The position numbers and the translations under genes are program-made. A model generated the notes under the pieces. That model ran no database searches, was not told the origin of the DNA, and saw nothing but the letters and a program-made list of their open reading frames with translations. Positions 33,680 through 46,491 of a stretch of DNA of 64,000 nt are shown here, piece by piece. Source of the stretch: Aplidium turbinatum (lineage: Eukaryota > Chordata > Ascidiacea > Aplousobranchia > Polyclinidae); contig OU964918.1 in the NCBI GenBank assembly GCA_918807975.1, positions 29,248,477 to 29,312,476 of the forward strand, read 5' to 3'. How positions within the stretch are numbered: position 1 is the stretch's first letter; the number at the start of each line of letters is the position of its first letter.

Positions 33680-34356
33680 CAGAATCGAATTTTAGCGCCG
33701 CCGACAAACACAAAATGAAACCTCACGTTAATAGTAAACTGTCAATCAAGCTATTGAACATCAGCAAATTTCTTGCATTTCATAACTGCCTGTGACAAAA
33801 GGTTTATTGTGAACTTCACAAATATCCGATACCAACATAATCGGGATTAAAAGTTAGGGCAAGAAAAAAAAGTAAAAGTCAAGAAATCTCAGGTTTCTAG
33901 CGTCACTGCTTCTATGTGAAATTTCTGAATTAGCAGAAGGCGAGACCATAGGGTCTACACCAGTAACAGGTACGGTTAACCAAAGCGCTACTTGAGCCTG
34001 CTCCTGGGTCTTCACGTAAAGAACGGAATTGTTCTGATCTTGCGACTCTCCTCGAAAACGTTTAAAATTACATTTTGTGGCCGATTTATCATGTTATCAA
34101 TCACCATTATGGGAGTTGTTCTTTGATCAAGAAGGAACTGTTGTTCTGTAACAGGGACACGATTTTCCTGTGGGCAAGTGCATTGCAGAAAATTGGAACA
34201 CTTAGGCTACAACAACCGATTTCAAATATTTTTACTCTGCAGATTCTTTCATTTGGTCCAAATTTTACTGAAATTTAGGCACACCTCTAGAATTTGACTT
34301 CAAAAGGTTATTCATTTTTTTGTAACTCTTTATCATAAATATGTACTGATGTTCGT
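33680..34356. other. Interior of the 31.6-34.8 kb element
   Basis: Presumed N-terminal and 5' non-coding part of the transposon. No continuous frame or further repeat is recognised. Confidence 0.35.
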
Positions 34357-34995
34357 ACCTCATTCGTATGATTCTGCAAAGTTAATGGACAGAACATAAA
34401 TGAGCGTACAGCGTTAACACCATCTCGCCCTTTTGCGACAAGTTTGTTTATTGAGCAATGACAAAATAGCATCTCAAATTGGTGAAAATTCAGCATTTTG
34501 GTCGTCGATGCAGGGGCAGTAAACCTTAAGTTTCGAACATGCCTTTACATAGGAAAGTTCTGGGTACATCCCACTTACAATTTATAACTAGCCAGTAGAA
34601 AAATTATAAAAAAAATTATGTTAAAACGGAAAGTGAAATTTCCCCATTTTTTTCAAACAATTGAAAGTTTGACCCCTCTGCGGGGGCAGAAGATGCACTC
34701 CGAAAGTGATGAAATTTTGCACACGTAATTTTTTCATGCATGTGCCACTTTTTATGACTAGCTATTTTTGAATTTCTAAAAAAAGTCAAAAACGGCCCAC
34801 CCTACTATTTAATCGTTTTGCTATAAAAAAGTGATTGAAATTCGAATGTAGACTGCGTTTGTCTTTGATGAATAATTCTGGTGGTAAAAGTTGACATTTC
34901 ATTGTTTAAGATTTCTCAACGTCTGTAAGTACGTAGATTACAAAGTCAATTCATATTAGGCTACTCCGATAGACTGCAATAACTCCCATATAACT

Positions 34996-35290
34996 CCGCC
35001 CGATAGCTCAGTTGGTTAGCACGTGGCTTTCGTGAACAAAGAAGCTTCAAGATCAAGTGGCGCTGTTTCGATTCTGGGAGTGTGCGCTTGAGCAACGCAT
35101 TCTAAGGACTGCTCTACATTTAGCGGTATCTAATGGATGGAATAATTCGTCGGCAACAGCACTTCAACAATCGGACAGTTCACTTTGTCAATCTTGGTAA
35201 CCGGCTCTGCATCAAAAACCTCTACAAGTAGGCCTATGTGAAACTACCAGAAATAACTTATCAAAGCTTTGTCAGTCCGAGGATAAAGAT
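34996..35290 (+). repeat. tRNA-derived SINE, family A, copy 1
   Basis: The head GATAGCTCAGTTGGTTAGCA is a good pol III A box and GTTTCGATTCTGG near 35064 a decayed B box. Between and after them runs a body shared with 46143-46447: GAACAAAGAAGCTTCAAGAT, TTAAGGACTGCTCTCCATT-like and GCATC...CCTCTACAAGTA. The A-B spacing and poor acceptor stem exclude a functional tRNA. Confidence 0.85.
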
Positions 35291-36050
35291 TCAAAAAATT
35301 AAACCAAATCTGTAGACCTGAAGACCCATAGCCAATTCAGCCCATAAAAGTCATTTAAAAGTTTTAAAGAGATTAAATTCGGTAGACCAATTGTAGCCTA
35401 ATTCTTGCACTTTTGGTGAGATAATTGTCAGTAGTAATGGTCAAGGTGAAAAGGCCGTTAAAGAAAAGACTATTGAATGTTGGCATGAAAAGTATGCGAA
35501 TGATGCATCTCGCTTGTTTCATTTTCGCTTTAAAACTAATTTAATTTAAAATATAAAAATCGCTTTCCAAGTAACAAACGTACGTCACGTTATCAAATTA
35601 ATTACGTTTAGCTCACAGCTTATTGTTGAAAAGACACTTAATTTCCTAAATTTTGTTGTTCTCTAAGGATAGTCAATTCTACTGCATGAAAAGAACGTTC
35701 CTGGCTTCCTGTGAAATCTGTTCAAGCGTATTATCAGTGGCAGCCGCCACAAACAATTAACTTGTCTGCGTTTGTTTCTGGTTTTTATTAAAAGTCAGAA
35801 TGATTCTATTGTGCAATCTCAATATTCGAAAAAACTATTGTATGAATTCGAATCGTGATTTCAGGCGTGGACGCGACTTTCCCGTTTCAGGTTACGTTTT
35901 TTCATCATAATATCGAATCACGAGGTCGTTTAAATGTTCAACAGCACAACTGTATAGAAGTTTTCAGATACTAGTCATGCAGTTTAAGTATTTTACATCG
36001 TAATCTTTGTAGAGGCAAATTTGGTTTATTACACAATTTCATGACAAGAA
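35291..36050. other. Intergenic, no feature seen
   Basis: A+T-rich unique sequence with no recognised element boundary or exon. Confidence 0.35.
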
Positions 36051-36054
36051 GCAG

Positions 36055-36185
36055 ATTGTTTGATTGACTCTGGGAATCTTCATCCTCGGACTGGGAAATC
36101 TTCTTTGAGAGCTTAATCTTGGCAGTTTCGCATGCTTGTAGAGGCTTTGAACCACTGACGCAAGCCGTTGGTCACAGTTTGATGC
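36055..36185 (-). repeat. SINE family A, 3' body fragment
   Basis: The minus strand contains GGTTCAAAGCCTCTACAAGC, then GCGAAACTGCCAAGATTAAG and TTTCCCAGTCCGAGGATG. This matches the 3' body of the copies at 34996 and 46143. The tRNA-like head is missing. Confidence 0.75.
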
Positions 36186-39100
36186 CAATATAGTGCAGAC
36201 AAGAAAATATAAAACATAATGTTTACGATGAAGGTTTCGCATTTCAGGATAAAAGTGTGATTTTCTTACGACCCAGCAGAATGGCACAAAGGGTTATTAC
36301 ATGCGCTAACCAAACTAGTGGAACACGCTAAGCAACTAAAATTTTGTCTTCCTGATTGTGTTTTGAGAAAATGATTGTTATCTCAGTAACGTGCTAAAGT
36401 AGCACGTTAGCTATCTATTAAATTAACAAGTGACGTCAGATAAGGACAAAAGCAACAAAGTAAATCCACCATTAAGACCAGTTTGCTTTGGCGTCCTGCT
36501 GTTTGGTTTTATAATTTCCAGCTCACAGATTGTGAAGAAAAGGTTCTGAGGGCAGTTGCACAAAAACAACGTGTGATGGCAAAGCTCTTCTCAAGGTGCA
36601 GATGTGAAAAAACGATCAATCGTACAACGCAAAGTGATAACTGTAGAACTATGTGAGCAGCAGCTATCATTCGGAAAAAGGTTGACACAAATTTTAAGGC
36701 AACATATTGTAAAATAATAATCTGTCGAAGTCAATGTAGAATTAATGACAAGAGTAAAAGTTTTAATTGAGAATTAAAAAGTGTAAATGGAGAAATCCAA
36801 CATAAACTTAGGTTTGAAAATGTAGGTCAGTCATTGCCTTAGATCTTGGAAAATCGAAATCAAGTCTCATGAAATTAATCGAGTTTGTGGCCCTGCTTCC
36901 GGCTGCGCAAGTGCATTATGCAATATCGTTAAATTTTATGTCCAAGTGTACTTAAAATTGAAATTGAGCAGACGAAGTGTAAAATTAGCGCTGAACTTGA
37001 TAGATTGAACAAACAATACGGATAGATTGGGGGGTGTGATTAAAAGCGACTTCATTTTTTTAAAAATCTACGGTTGTAGTCTACACTTATTGTTTGTGGC
37101 CTCAAAACTCTTTTTAATGTAAAACATTGATCACTAACTAGGCTACATATCGTAGAATAACTGTATATTTTTGGTACGTTGGTCAGGTTCAGTCGCAATG
37201 AATTTTTGTATGATTAATTTCCATTAATCGTTGACGTATTTCAAAATTATTTTTAAAAGTTGTTAATTTAAACTCCGTATAACAGGTTAGCATTGTATAG
37301 AAACTTTATAGCCTACGTCAGTGATTGAGCCTGCTTCCGCAGAACAAGGCGAAAATAAGGATAAGAAGCTTCCAGGATTAAGCTGTTTACAGGCTGCAGA
37401 CTTTTTCATCTAAAAGATCAAATGTCCCTCAGTCAATCACCTTTCATGCAACTCAACAACCACTATCACCTTTCACATGTAGCCTACAAATTTCATTTAG
37501 GCTAAAGACAAGCATCACGCTTTGTCTGATGTATTTTTTCTAAAGTATTTGCAGAAATGTAATTTAAAACATTTTGTGGACTGTGCTGTTAATGTTCGCT
37601 CAAGTTTAATCTCGACAGTTAGGCTAATAATTCTTACCCCAGGGAACCTGCTCAGGTTGCAGTTGTTAGATTTAGAGATGCAATGCTGCCACCCCTGCTG
37701 TTCACAAATTTGGAATACTCTTGGTTAGCTTGTACGAGAAGAACGTGCCATAGTTTGAAGATATCAGCTTCTATTTTGCACTTCAATTATGCGACAAACC
37801 GAATCAGAGATAGTAATCAAGTGGGTGAGAATCAGAATCTTTCCAGCTCTTTCCTTTTTATTCAGATCGTGCATTTCTCGTTTGAATAATTTAAAGAAGG
37901 CAGCGTGATAAAAGGTTTTAAATTTTATAGCAATTTTTTTGCTTTAGTCTGACGTTGCCTAATGAGAAAAAAACAGTTAGATTGGTCTCAAATATTTCCA
38001 TTATTATTTGCTTGAAAAGGTTTGCGGCCGGACTTGCTTTTTTTTTTTTCAAATCAGAAGCAGCTGAGGTTTGTACATCTATTCAACAATTAAAATACAT
38101 TAAGTCAACAAAAAAATATTCAACTTTTGTTAGTTGATTGTCAGCCTTTATATGCATTTTATGGCAAGTGAACAAACTGCTTTATTTTAATCCAACCACG
38201 ATTGTCTGCAGCCGTTGATTGAAAATTGTATTTGTTGATTCAGCTACACGGGAGGCAAGCAGCGGGGTGTGAGGTGAGGCTTTAAAACTTCAAACAGGGC
38301 AGAGATTTTTCAAAACAACTTGCTGGGAAATTGAAACGTAATTATTTTTGCATTGCCTCAACATTTTCAAATGTGATGCTGATGCTGGAAGTTTCTTTCC
38401 AAATTAACCACTTTTTATGCAACTCGGTAGCTAGGAGTGGATTTCAGTGACTGTTTTAATTTAAAATACTGCATCTCAATTGGCTGCTTTGTGGCATGTT
38501 GAGCTGGGCTCTGCGTTGGCCAACGTTCTCAGTTTCAGTTATCTTCAGTGCGGTGTCAGTGACAAATAGACACTAGACAGTTTTACAACAATTAAACAAA
38601 ACTATCTCGCAATTTTATGGACAAATCAAAGCAAAAATAGGTTGATAAGAAACAACAAAATCGACAGGGTAAGCTAAGGTGAGCAATATTTCTTTGCACC
38701 GCATTTACAGATGATACTAAACCAAACCTAAAACTAAGCCTAAAAAATACATGATATTGCTTTATGAATATGCAAAGTGCAGTTAAAAAGAAAAGCCTTA
38801 GTGCGACTCAAATATGTAGTCAAAAGCATTGGTTGGTTTCGCTAAAATATACATACATAGTGAATGTAACTTCTTCCCCGGCCTGTGGTGTGACTTTAAG
38901 GGACAAACCGGATAAACAAACTGACAATTATTGTGCAATTTACCGTGCTTCAAACGGAAACAACCAGCAAACCGCATAATTTGCAACCAGCATAATTTGG
39001 ATGACGAAACAACATAATAGCTGCTCGATATCTGCCCAAAACATTTTAAATCAGGTCACTACCCAACTGCCATAGAAAGAGATCGAATGTTTAGTCACTT

Positions 39101-39688
39101 GACGTTTTGACTTGGAGAGGAAGATTCAAACGATGAAGTTTTTTTTACAAACTTTTGCTTCAAAAAGGCAAATTTTGTTGTTTTTGATTTTTTATCAACT
39201 GAAGGTGTTAATTTAATAGAAATTAATGTGAAACAAACGGACTGTTTTTCACTTGACGACATGAAACAATCATAACTTTTGTAGCCTACACATTGTATCT
39301 ACTCGAAAGTATTCCACTTTTTTGATTTTCGTTTCATGTCGCTGTGCTGTTTAAAGTTCTAGCAGCACTTCTCAAACGCATTATGGAATAAATGTTTGGA
39401 TAGTCGAAAGTCATTGAATCCTCACATAGTAACAGTTATGTGATCAATAAGAATTGTCTTTTTTGCAATCAATTCTTTTATTGAATGCATATTATTTGTT
39501 CATGTAAGTTTTGTTCTTCCTGTTAAGTCATAAACATGGTTTAAATACCTTTTCCTTTAGATGTTTGATTTCTTGAACATTTACTCACAGAAGTTACTGC
39601 AAGCTCGTTTAAATTTTTAAAAGTGTTGTAATTCCCTGATTTTACTGTGATCAGCATTAATTTTAAAGAATAGTAACAAATTGTAAAA
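36186..39688. other. Claudin 5' flank, no other gene seen
   Basis: About 3.5 kb with no domain-bearing frame. The most gene-proximal part presumably holds the claudin promoter and 5' UTR, but no TATA or other element could be fixed with confidence. Small frames at 37522-37889 and 38764-38979 show no family resemblance. Confidence 0.4.
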
Positions 39689-42600
39689 ATGTCTGCTACC
39701 GAAGTGGCTACTTTGGTTATGATGGTTTTGGGAACTATTTTATCCACAGTTTGTGTTGCGTTGCCTTATTGGAAAAGAAACGACCCAGAAGACACTATCC
39801 GAGACAACATTGTCAGGGTAAGAAATGACGGGTGCTATGATAGCGTGCGAATTCCTGCCGTATGTCTACCCAGTAAAGGGCCCTTAATAAAAAATGAAAA
39901 AAAATCGGGAAAAAACATGTAAATTTTCTTTGGTAGAAAAATTGAGCAGTGGTGTTAATGAGTGGAAACTTTTTGTGTGCTACTCAAAAGTTATAAAAAT
40001 AATAAAAATTTCCGAAGTAAATACACTGCTTACAAGTAACCTTGAAATTAACTTATTTATGTGATAACAGACGGATTTCAGAAATTTTACGGAAGACAAC
40101 ACAGCACGTTACAAACCTTTGTCAGCAAATAACTTGTTAATAGTAACCCTTCCGTGGTAGCAAAAGAAATATTTGAACTCAATCTCAACATCACTTTGAA
40201 GCAAACCCTGTAACTTAAATTTCTACATAACTCCAGAATTTCATGAATTTGGATATACAAAATGTTGCTATGTTTTAAACAAAGAAAAAAGCATCAACAA
40301 GGTAAAATTTTCCAAAGAGCAATCCCCACTAATTAGCCTGCTCTTTCGGACCAAATTTTACATTGCCAATTTCCCTCACATTTGTCGAAATTCGGGTGTT
40401 CCCAATATTTTCAAAGTCCGCTACTGCCTCCACCCAGGTGCAGCCTGAGGTCTCTCGCGTGCTCACGTCAACCATGTGACATTGTGACAATACTGTGGGA
40501 CACTAAGAAGATGATCCTGAAGTTGTGCTAGGTGGTGGTCACCAACTGCTTCAGTCTCATCGTGTTAATATTTGTTAAAAACGAAAATAAAATTCAGCGA
40601 TTTATAATATGCATCTTTCTTTGGGAATGTCGAAAGTATCGCTAGAATATATATATAAATATGTATAATAACTTGTTTATTTTAACCCATGTAGCTGAAA
40701 CCCAAGAATTATATAAGTAGATCACACGTTATGATGGACTGCTAATGCGGCAGTAAATGTCACCCTAACATATTGTAGTTTTTACACTATACCAAACGAA
40801 GCGTATTTATGATTTGCTTTAAATCGTATTCTCTTTTTTATTCTTCTAAGAAAGGGTACTGCAAAATAAAAGCAAATTTTCAACTAAAATTAATTACGGT
40901 ATATTGATACTGCTGTATCTTTTGTGTTGTATTATAAGTCGGCATAATGTGCTTGAACACCTACATGACCCAGTCAGATTCATAAAGAGAAGGATAGACA
41001 GATCAATGTGTAATAAATAGTGCTAAGACTTCATCTTATTTAAACAGTCTTAAATAATATTGTTGATATTGTGAGCGGGTAATGGATTACAGATATCAAT
41101 CCATTAAATGGTAAACATGAGACCTACTGCAAGTAAAACTATACTTCTCTGTACCGGTTGAGTCGAAAACTGTTCCCTGTCCAAGCTATAATAAAGTAGA
41201 AAAGAGACAGCCATCGAACTGATTATAATTTATTTTATGCTCATTGCCATTTCATTATGTTGTTCGTGGACAAGTGCAACGCTAAACGAGTATTTTATTG
41301 TTTTAGCATGAAGGTTTGTGGATAAGATGCCAGACTTACGCAACTGGAAACTGGGATTGCGATGATTTTAATAGATTCTTTCTTGGTTTACCAAGCGAAT
41401 TACAAGCAGGTGAACCATTAATATTAGTAGTACTAGTAGGCTACGCAACTACACAGTAGGCGAAATGCATTAATCATAATTGATTGGTAAATGACAAAAT
41501 TCATAAGGCAGTGATCAAATTCCACAGTGTCCCAAAAAATATGGCATGTCCAAAACTAAACTGAGAAATAAGTTGCAATGATGCATCGCAATATTGTGTG
41601 ATATATCAACCATAACCTAGTAAACTGGCATTGAATTTGGAATTACTATAGTTACAACCAAAGTGAATCTATGTTGTTTTTTTTGTTTTACCAAACCAGT
41701 ACTGATTTTTTTCCTGTTTTTTTTTACCTTTTTTTGCCAAATTCATGTCTCTAAAGTCTAAACAAATATGTAGAAAATGCATGAACATAAAGCGTTGTCT
41801 AGTGAAGACAACACCCACTTGCATTTGTTTGTAAAAGCTACATGGCACTTGTGTAGGTGATTACAACAGTAGTTTGATAACAAGTTAATTTGTTGCTAGC
41901 CCGTGGATTCAGCTTGACATCAATCATGCTCGCGATATGTGCGATTGGGGCGATGTGCGTCGGAATGGATTCATTACCATGCGGTGGAGACAACAAAGGA
42001 ACTAAGGTTGAGTGTTCGATTGTTCACACAGATTGTTTGCAAAATTCTGAATATATGTTGCACTGTCATGTTTTTGTGTCATCGCTTTCGCAATAGAATC
42101 GATGGAACGCAATCGCATTTTGATTTACAAAAATAGGCTGTTACTTTCAAATAGCAGAAGATTTGATGCATTTTTTGTTTGGTCTTGAGTCAACAAAGTT
42201 CAGAGCATCGTTGCATAGCCGAAGTGGTGAGAACACTGGAACGGCAATCGAAAGAGCACCGGTTCGACACCGGTCAAGAGCATGCGGCTGTGTCTTTGGC
42301 AAGACACTTAAAGGCATGCCTGAAGGTGGACATGAAGATTGGCTTCCTTGCCTTCCCGTCCACTTCATCTAAATCTTCAACCTCCAGGTGTAAGCCTGGA
42401 TACGACAAAGAGCATCGTCAGTATTCTTAGAAAAAGAACATTATTATTGTAATGTAATCTTTTATAGCAATGTGCATGTGGATTGAATATTATAGACAAA
42501 AATATTAATCTGCTTGCTGTGGTTTACTCAGAAACGCGTGCGATTAGTCGCTGGCTCTTTGAGCATTTTGTCTGGACTTCTCCTTGTGGCCGCAGTGTCC

Positions 42601-43176
42601 TGGTATGCAAATGATGTACGACTTGCCCATGAATTTGCTTCAATCTCTACCATTACAGTAACGAGGTGATTTGATGTTGCTCACCACCAATCTGGTTTTA
42701 AGACTTTCTTGCGGCCACCCTGTGGTCTTATCGAAACAAAACTTTTATGCCGTGCGTGCTTGGCATTTCCACCACTTACCTTTTAGGTGCATTCTTGCCC
42801 AACATGTCAGTAGAATTGCTCTGTGATTAAAAAGTTTTCCGATAAATAAATAGTAGGCTAATATACTCTGCTATGTATAATAGTTATAACAAGCTTACAG
42901 CCCGACATACCGTTGTAGTTCAACCGCGCTTGATTCTAACTCATTCGTTTATAATCTTTTTAGAATTAAGTTTATCAAGTAATTTTTTCTCTTAGATATA
43001 TCTTCGGTGTCAGTTTATTTGTGGGATGGGTTGGAGGTGTTTTTCTCTTTCTTGCTGGACTTTTAGCTGTATGCACTGGATGTGGTAGATCTTATGAAGA
43101 CGCCCAACCACGATACGGATACAACCCACCAATCAAGACTCTTGGAGGAGGGATTGGCAGCCAAGAATATATTTGA
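39689..43176 (+). CDS. Claudin, complete, five exons
   Basis: This is a four-pass membrane protein of the PMP22/claudin family that builds paracellular barriers at epithelial junctions. Exons: 39689-39817, 41307-41409, 41900-42006, 42532-42665, 42996-43176. All introns are GT-AG with matching phases, giving about 217 aa, the normal claudin length. Exon 1 encodes TM1 and LPYWKRND, carrying the extracellular Trp. Exon 2 gives the signature G-L-W-x-x-C-x-x-x-x-x-x-x-W-D-C and ends with LPSELQA. Exon 3 starts with the conserved A-R and encodes TM2. Exon 4 gives KRVRLVAGSLSILSGLL (TM3) and SWYANDV. Exon 5 gives YIFGVSLFVGW and TM4, then a tyrosine-rich cytoplasmic tail. The tail ends QEYI, like the C-terminal -YV PDZ ligand of many claudins. 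A SINE sits in intron 3. The paralogue cannot be assigned by eye. Confidence 0.93.
42211..42455 (+). repeat. tRNA-derived SINE, family B, copy 1 (claudin intron 3)
   Basis: A box-like CATAGCCGAAGTGGTGAGA and a perfect B box GGTTCGACACC (42261-42271). The unrelated body contains CATGCGGCTGTGTCTTTGGC and GATTGGCTTCCTTGCCTTCC, ending in ATTATTATTG-type repeats. A second, 5'-truncated copy is at 50938-51110. Confidence 0.85.
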
Positions 43177-43600
43177 ACAATAACTATGTCGGAACAGTTA
43201 AGAAATTGCTCTGCAGTTTTCAAAAGGCTGCTGCTGCATTGTGGCGGTGTACGCTACACAGGTTTTTAATTGTGTTAATGTTACTGCCAAAGCTTGAATT
43301 TCCAGAAGATAAAAAAACTTAGGGTATACGCAATGCACATAAAATCAATTTGCCACAACGTACTACTTCTGTTTATAAAAAGCGATTGCAAACTTTTAAT
43401 AGCAAATGGCCAACTCCCGAAGCTGTCTGTTTTAACGTCATAGCCTGCTGCGAAAAGAGGTTATTTTTATTCACCAAGAATTTTCGCTTTTTGCTTTGTT
43501 TTTATGTGGTAAAAAAAAAAAAGCGTTGTTCGACTAAAACTAAACTGAAAATATGACTGAAAGAGGCTGGTAACAGATTTGAAAAAGTCGAACAAAACAC

Positions 43601-43987
43601 ATGAAGTATTTGTATCATGATTCTGTTGTAACTGTGTCGGAATTTCCAAATGAACGCCAGGCCAACTTGATTCTGCACAGACATCTCGTAGGGGATGACG
43701 TAATTGGAGTGTCATGGCAGATAACTCGTTTTGATGGAAAACATGTATGTATCACCATTTGTCGTAGCGACGGTATTTCGATATTGAGCTATGTTGAAAC
43801 AACGTTCAATAAAACCGATGATGAATCGTATATTGATAAAGATTGTTTTTATTCTAAATTAAGTCTACAAAACTCAATGGGCAAACAGCAGCCATATTTT
43901 GCTTCTGGTTGGTTAAAATTTTGTAACGGCACATCCATGCAAAAAGAATTGATTATCTTAAACGTTGACGACTTTTATTCGATGTAG
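43601..43987 (+). CDS. Small orphan ORF, 128 codons, function unknown
   Basis: An ATG-initiated intronless frame 425 bp downstream of the claudin stop, on the same strand. The translation is non-repetitive with balanced composition: SVVTVSEFPNERQANLI, then GVSWQITRFDGKHVCITICR, then an acidic segment around DDESYIDKDCFYSKLSLQ, then FASGWLKFCNGT. There is no signal peptide or membrane segment. The alternation of short hydrophobic strands with three Cys-containing segments would suit a beta-sandwich domain, but I recognise no family. It could be a real small gene, an exon of a larger gene, or chance. A hydrophobic frame at 44031-44228 follows it but is not joined by clear splice sites. Confidence 0.35.
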   Translation: MKYLYHDSVVTVSEFPNERQANLILHRHLVGDDVIGVSWQITRFDGKHVCITICRSDGISILSYVETTFNKTDDESYIDKDCFYSKLSLQNSMGKQQPYFASGWLKFCNGTSMQKELIILNVDDFYSM

Positions 43988-44323
43988 AAACGACAAGTTT
44001 TGCGTACTGGGTTGAGATCAGCACGCAAGCATGAGAACCACACAAGACTTCAGCGTAGGGAATAGATTCAGTTTAGGAGACAGCCACTGTATCAGTCATG
44101 CAGTTGCACTGTTTCTCACATGCTTATGTATCTTGCATCTACAAAATGTTGTCCTGGTCTCTGCCCTTATGCCAATTTCTCCTCCGAAAAATGAGAAATT
44201 TAAAGAAAAAGAAGGGGTCCACCAGTAATGATCTATTGGATTGGCCTGTGATACAAGAAAAGGATGCACAGAAGATACAAACTGATATGCATTATCAACA
44301 AGTGAATAAAAAAAAACAGTAAC

Positions 44324-45046
44324 TTTTCGAGTAGCTACGTAGCTCCACACAAAGTGAAAAATTACCTGACTTTTTACTCTTTTCTGTTTAAATAAAGCGT
44401 CTAACGACATTGTTAACCGCGTACAATGGCCAATGTTTCCATTTTGTGGATCTCCGCAACGCAGTGAAATGAGAGAGAGCTGGCCACTAAGCCAATCTAT
44501 TAATAGATGTTCGCTGGTGCACACCTTTTCTTTTTGAATTTTAGTTTAATTTTCGGCTGAATAGTCGATGAATAATGATTAAGTGAGCAAAACTCGTGAG
44601 AATTGTTTGCAGCAACTTAGAAATATTAGCCTACATGTTTTGTTCTTTTTCTCATTTTAAGAGGCACTTTAAATCAGCTACCGCGTAAGATAATGGTGAA
44701 ACAGAAGCTATTTGAATTTAAATACACTTGAGATAGATGATCAAGTTTAAGTAACTTGGCAAGGTACAACGACGTGCTTCAGAGTGGTGTTGACATCGTT
44801 TCTGAGCGTCGCACGTTTCAAAACATAATGCAAATGGTTGAAAGGCGTCACATACAAAAAAAATGTTTGAAAGTTTTCAATCCTGCTGTGCAAAAATCAG
44901 TTTAGGCAACGTGTGGCCTACTGTATAGTAGCCCTTTGACTGAGAAACACAGAAACTAAAAGTCTTCCGTGGTAGCTTAACTACTTCCACGGATATGCAA
45001 TCCCAGTTTAACCATAAACACATTTGTGCTTTGGAATAAAGTAAGA
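44324..45046. other. Intergenic, no feature seen
   Basis: A+T-rich sequence without recognisable exons or repeat ends. The minus-strand frame 44096-44524 has no known domain. Confidence 0.35.
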
Positions 45047-45054
45047 CTCACTGT

Positions 45055-45526
45055 CACTGGCGTAGCCAGGAACTTTGAAAGGGGAGGTTGACGGCCGGCA
45101 GGCGCAGCTCGACGGTGTGTTTGCCTAAGACGACACCCAGCGGCGGGGGGTCTGAGGGGACTCCCCCAGAAATTTTTGATAAATTACTTTGAATTTGGTG
45201 CATTGAGAGCATTTTCATCAAAAATGTGGCTATGAATATTACTGTAAAATGGTGCTGTCCGGTGGCATAGCAAAGGGCAAGATCATGTTTTCTTCAGAAT
45301 TTTTCAGAAAAGCTAAGTCTCTATGTTTTCTTGTTGCTAATTCCTGGCTGAGATATTTGAAGGTTTGGTATTGGCAAAACTCGCTCTTTTAATGCAGTTT
45401 CGTTAAAATTAGGCAAACTTTGTTTTACAGACATAAAGAAACTGAACGCATCATTCTCAATATCGTGACGTCACACGCGTGCCAAAGGGGGGAGCGTGAA
45501 ACCCCCCCCCTTTGGCTACGCCACTG
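45055..45526. mobile_element. hAT MITE, 472 bp
   Basis: The tips CACTGGCGTAGCCAGGAAC and the complement CAGTGGCGTAGCCAAAGGG are flanked by CTCACTGT (45047-45054) and CTCACTTT (45527-45534), one mismatch. Inside the ends are GGGGTCTGAGGGGACTCCCC and a C9 run. No transposase is present. Confidence 0.88.
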
Positions 45527-45534
45527 CTCACTTT

Positions 45535-46140
45535 ACATTGTTTAAACCGAAATAAAAGTGTGTCCAGTAGCACGTTTGTTGAAAGATTTTACTATTTTAG
45601 TATATGGAATATTTTGCTTTGAATTGTTTCATGAGATCACTTTTTCAATCTTGCAAAGTTGTTTCGAAGGAACAAGGTTTATTGTGGTATAAAATATAAA
45701 ATAAATGATAAATAACAAGCTAATGCAAAAATCATAATCAAAGTAAATATAAAACTACATGCCCGGAAAAAAGATGTATTGATACAAAACATTTTTTTGC
45801 TGTAGGCTACTGTATATAATTCGGAAAATAAATCGGCATTCCAATATAGCTACATAGTAGCTATACCTTTGTTGAATATGAAGAATAAACGTCAAAAATT
45901 AATTTTTAATGTCAACATCGCCATTTTCTATTTTCTCGATTTTTATTATTTTTAAAAGAAGAAGAATACAAAAAAATTAAGGCCAATTTTTTTTTTAAAT
46001 GTTTTAAGACAAACTTTGCTGTTTTGCTGTACAGTAAAAACATAGCAACTTAAATTAATATGAGAATATGCCAAACAACTGCTAGAAAATCGAACATTTG
46101 AAACAAATAAAGAAAAAGCAAAAGATTATTTAGCTTACAA
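45535..46140. other. Intergenic, no feature seen
   Basis: A+T-rich. No coding or repeat-end evidence. Confidence 0.35.
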
Positions 46141-46142
46141 CA

Positions 46143-46447
46143 AAACTAGCTCAGTAGGTTAGCGCGTGACTTCTGGAACAAAGAAGCTTCAAGATCAAGC
46201 GGCGCTGGTTCGACTCTCGGGGTGTGCGCTTGAGAAACGCACGTTAAGGACTGCTCTCCATTCAGCGGCATCTAATGGATGTAATAATACCCCGGCAACA
46301 AGACTTCCACAATCGGAAACTTCACTGTGTCAATCTCGGTGACAGGGCCTGCATCAGTGATTCAAAGCCTCTACAAGTATGCGAAACTGCCAGGATGCTC
46401 TGCAAGAAGCTTTCCCAGTCCGAATCAATCAATCAAAATCTATCTTT
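46143..46447 (+). repeat. tRNA-derived SINE, family A, copy 2
   Basis: A box TAGCTCAGTAGGTTAGCGC and near-consensus B box GGTTCGACTCTC (from 46207). The body is shared with 34996-35290, ending CAGTCCGAATCAATCAATCA. It ends about 45 bp short of the stop codon of the convergently oriented sulfotransferase gene, so it probably lies in that gene's 3' UTR. Confidence 0.87.
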
Positions 46448-46491
46448 CGAGAAAGTAAAATACTGGTTAAAAATTGGGCATAAGAAATAAA

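Larger units (their letters stand above)
31584..34825 (-). mobile_element. Transposase-bearing hAT-like element, left end truncated
   Basis: A 180-bp block at 31584-31766 is repeated in reverse complement at about 34357-34537 (shared words AGGTTTACTGCCCC and AAAAGGGCGAGATGGTG). Outside the right copy a further stretch of about 290 bp ends in GGCCCACCCTACTA (complement TAGTAGGGTGGGCC), like the TAGGGTG tips at 18.9 and 23.9 kb. No matching outer segment exists on the left, so that end is lost. The minus strand between the arms encodes a transposase remnant (see 32014-33240). The 33620 MITE is inserted near the N-terminal side. Confidence 0.75.

Noticed and set aside
34996-35085. Possible tRNA gene (GATAGCTCAGTTGGTTAGCA with a TTCGATTC downstream)
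   Set aside because: No foldable acceptor stem, overlong A-B spacing, and the same head is attached to a shared 300-bp body at 46143, so it is a SINE.
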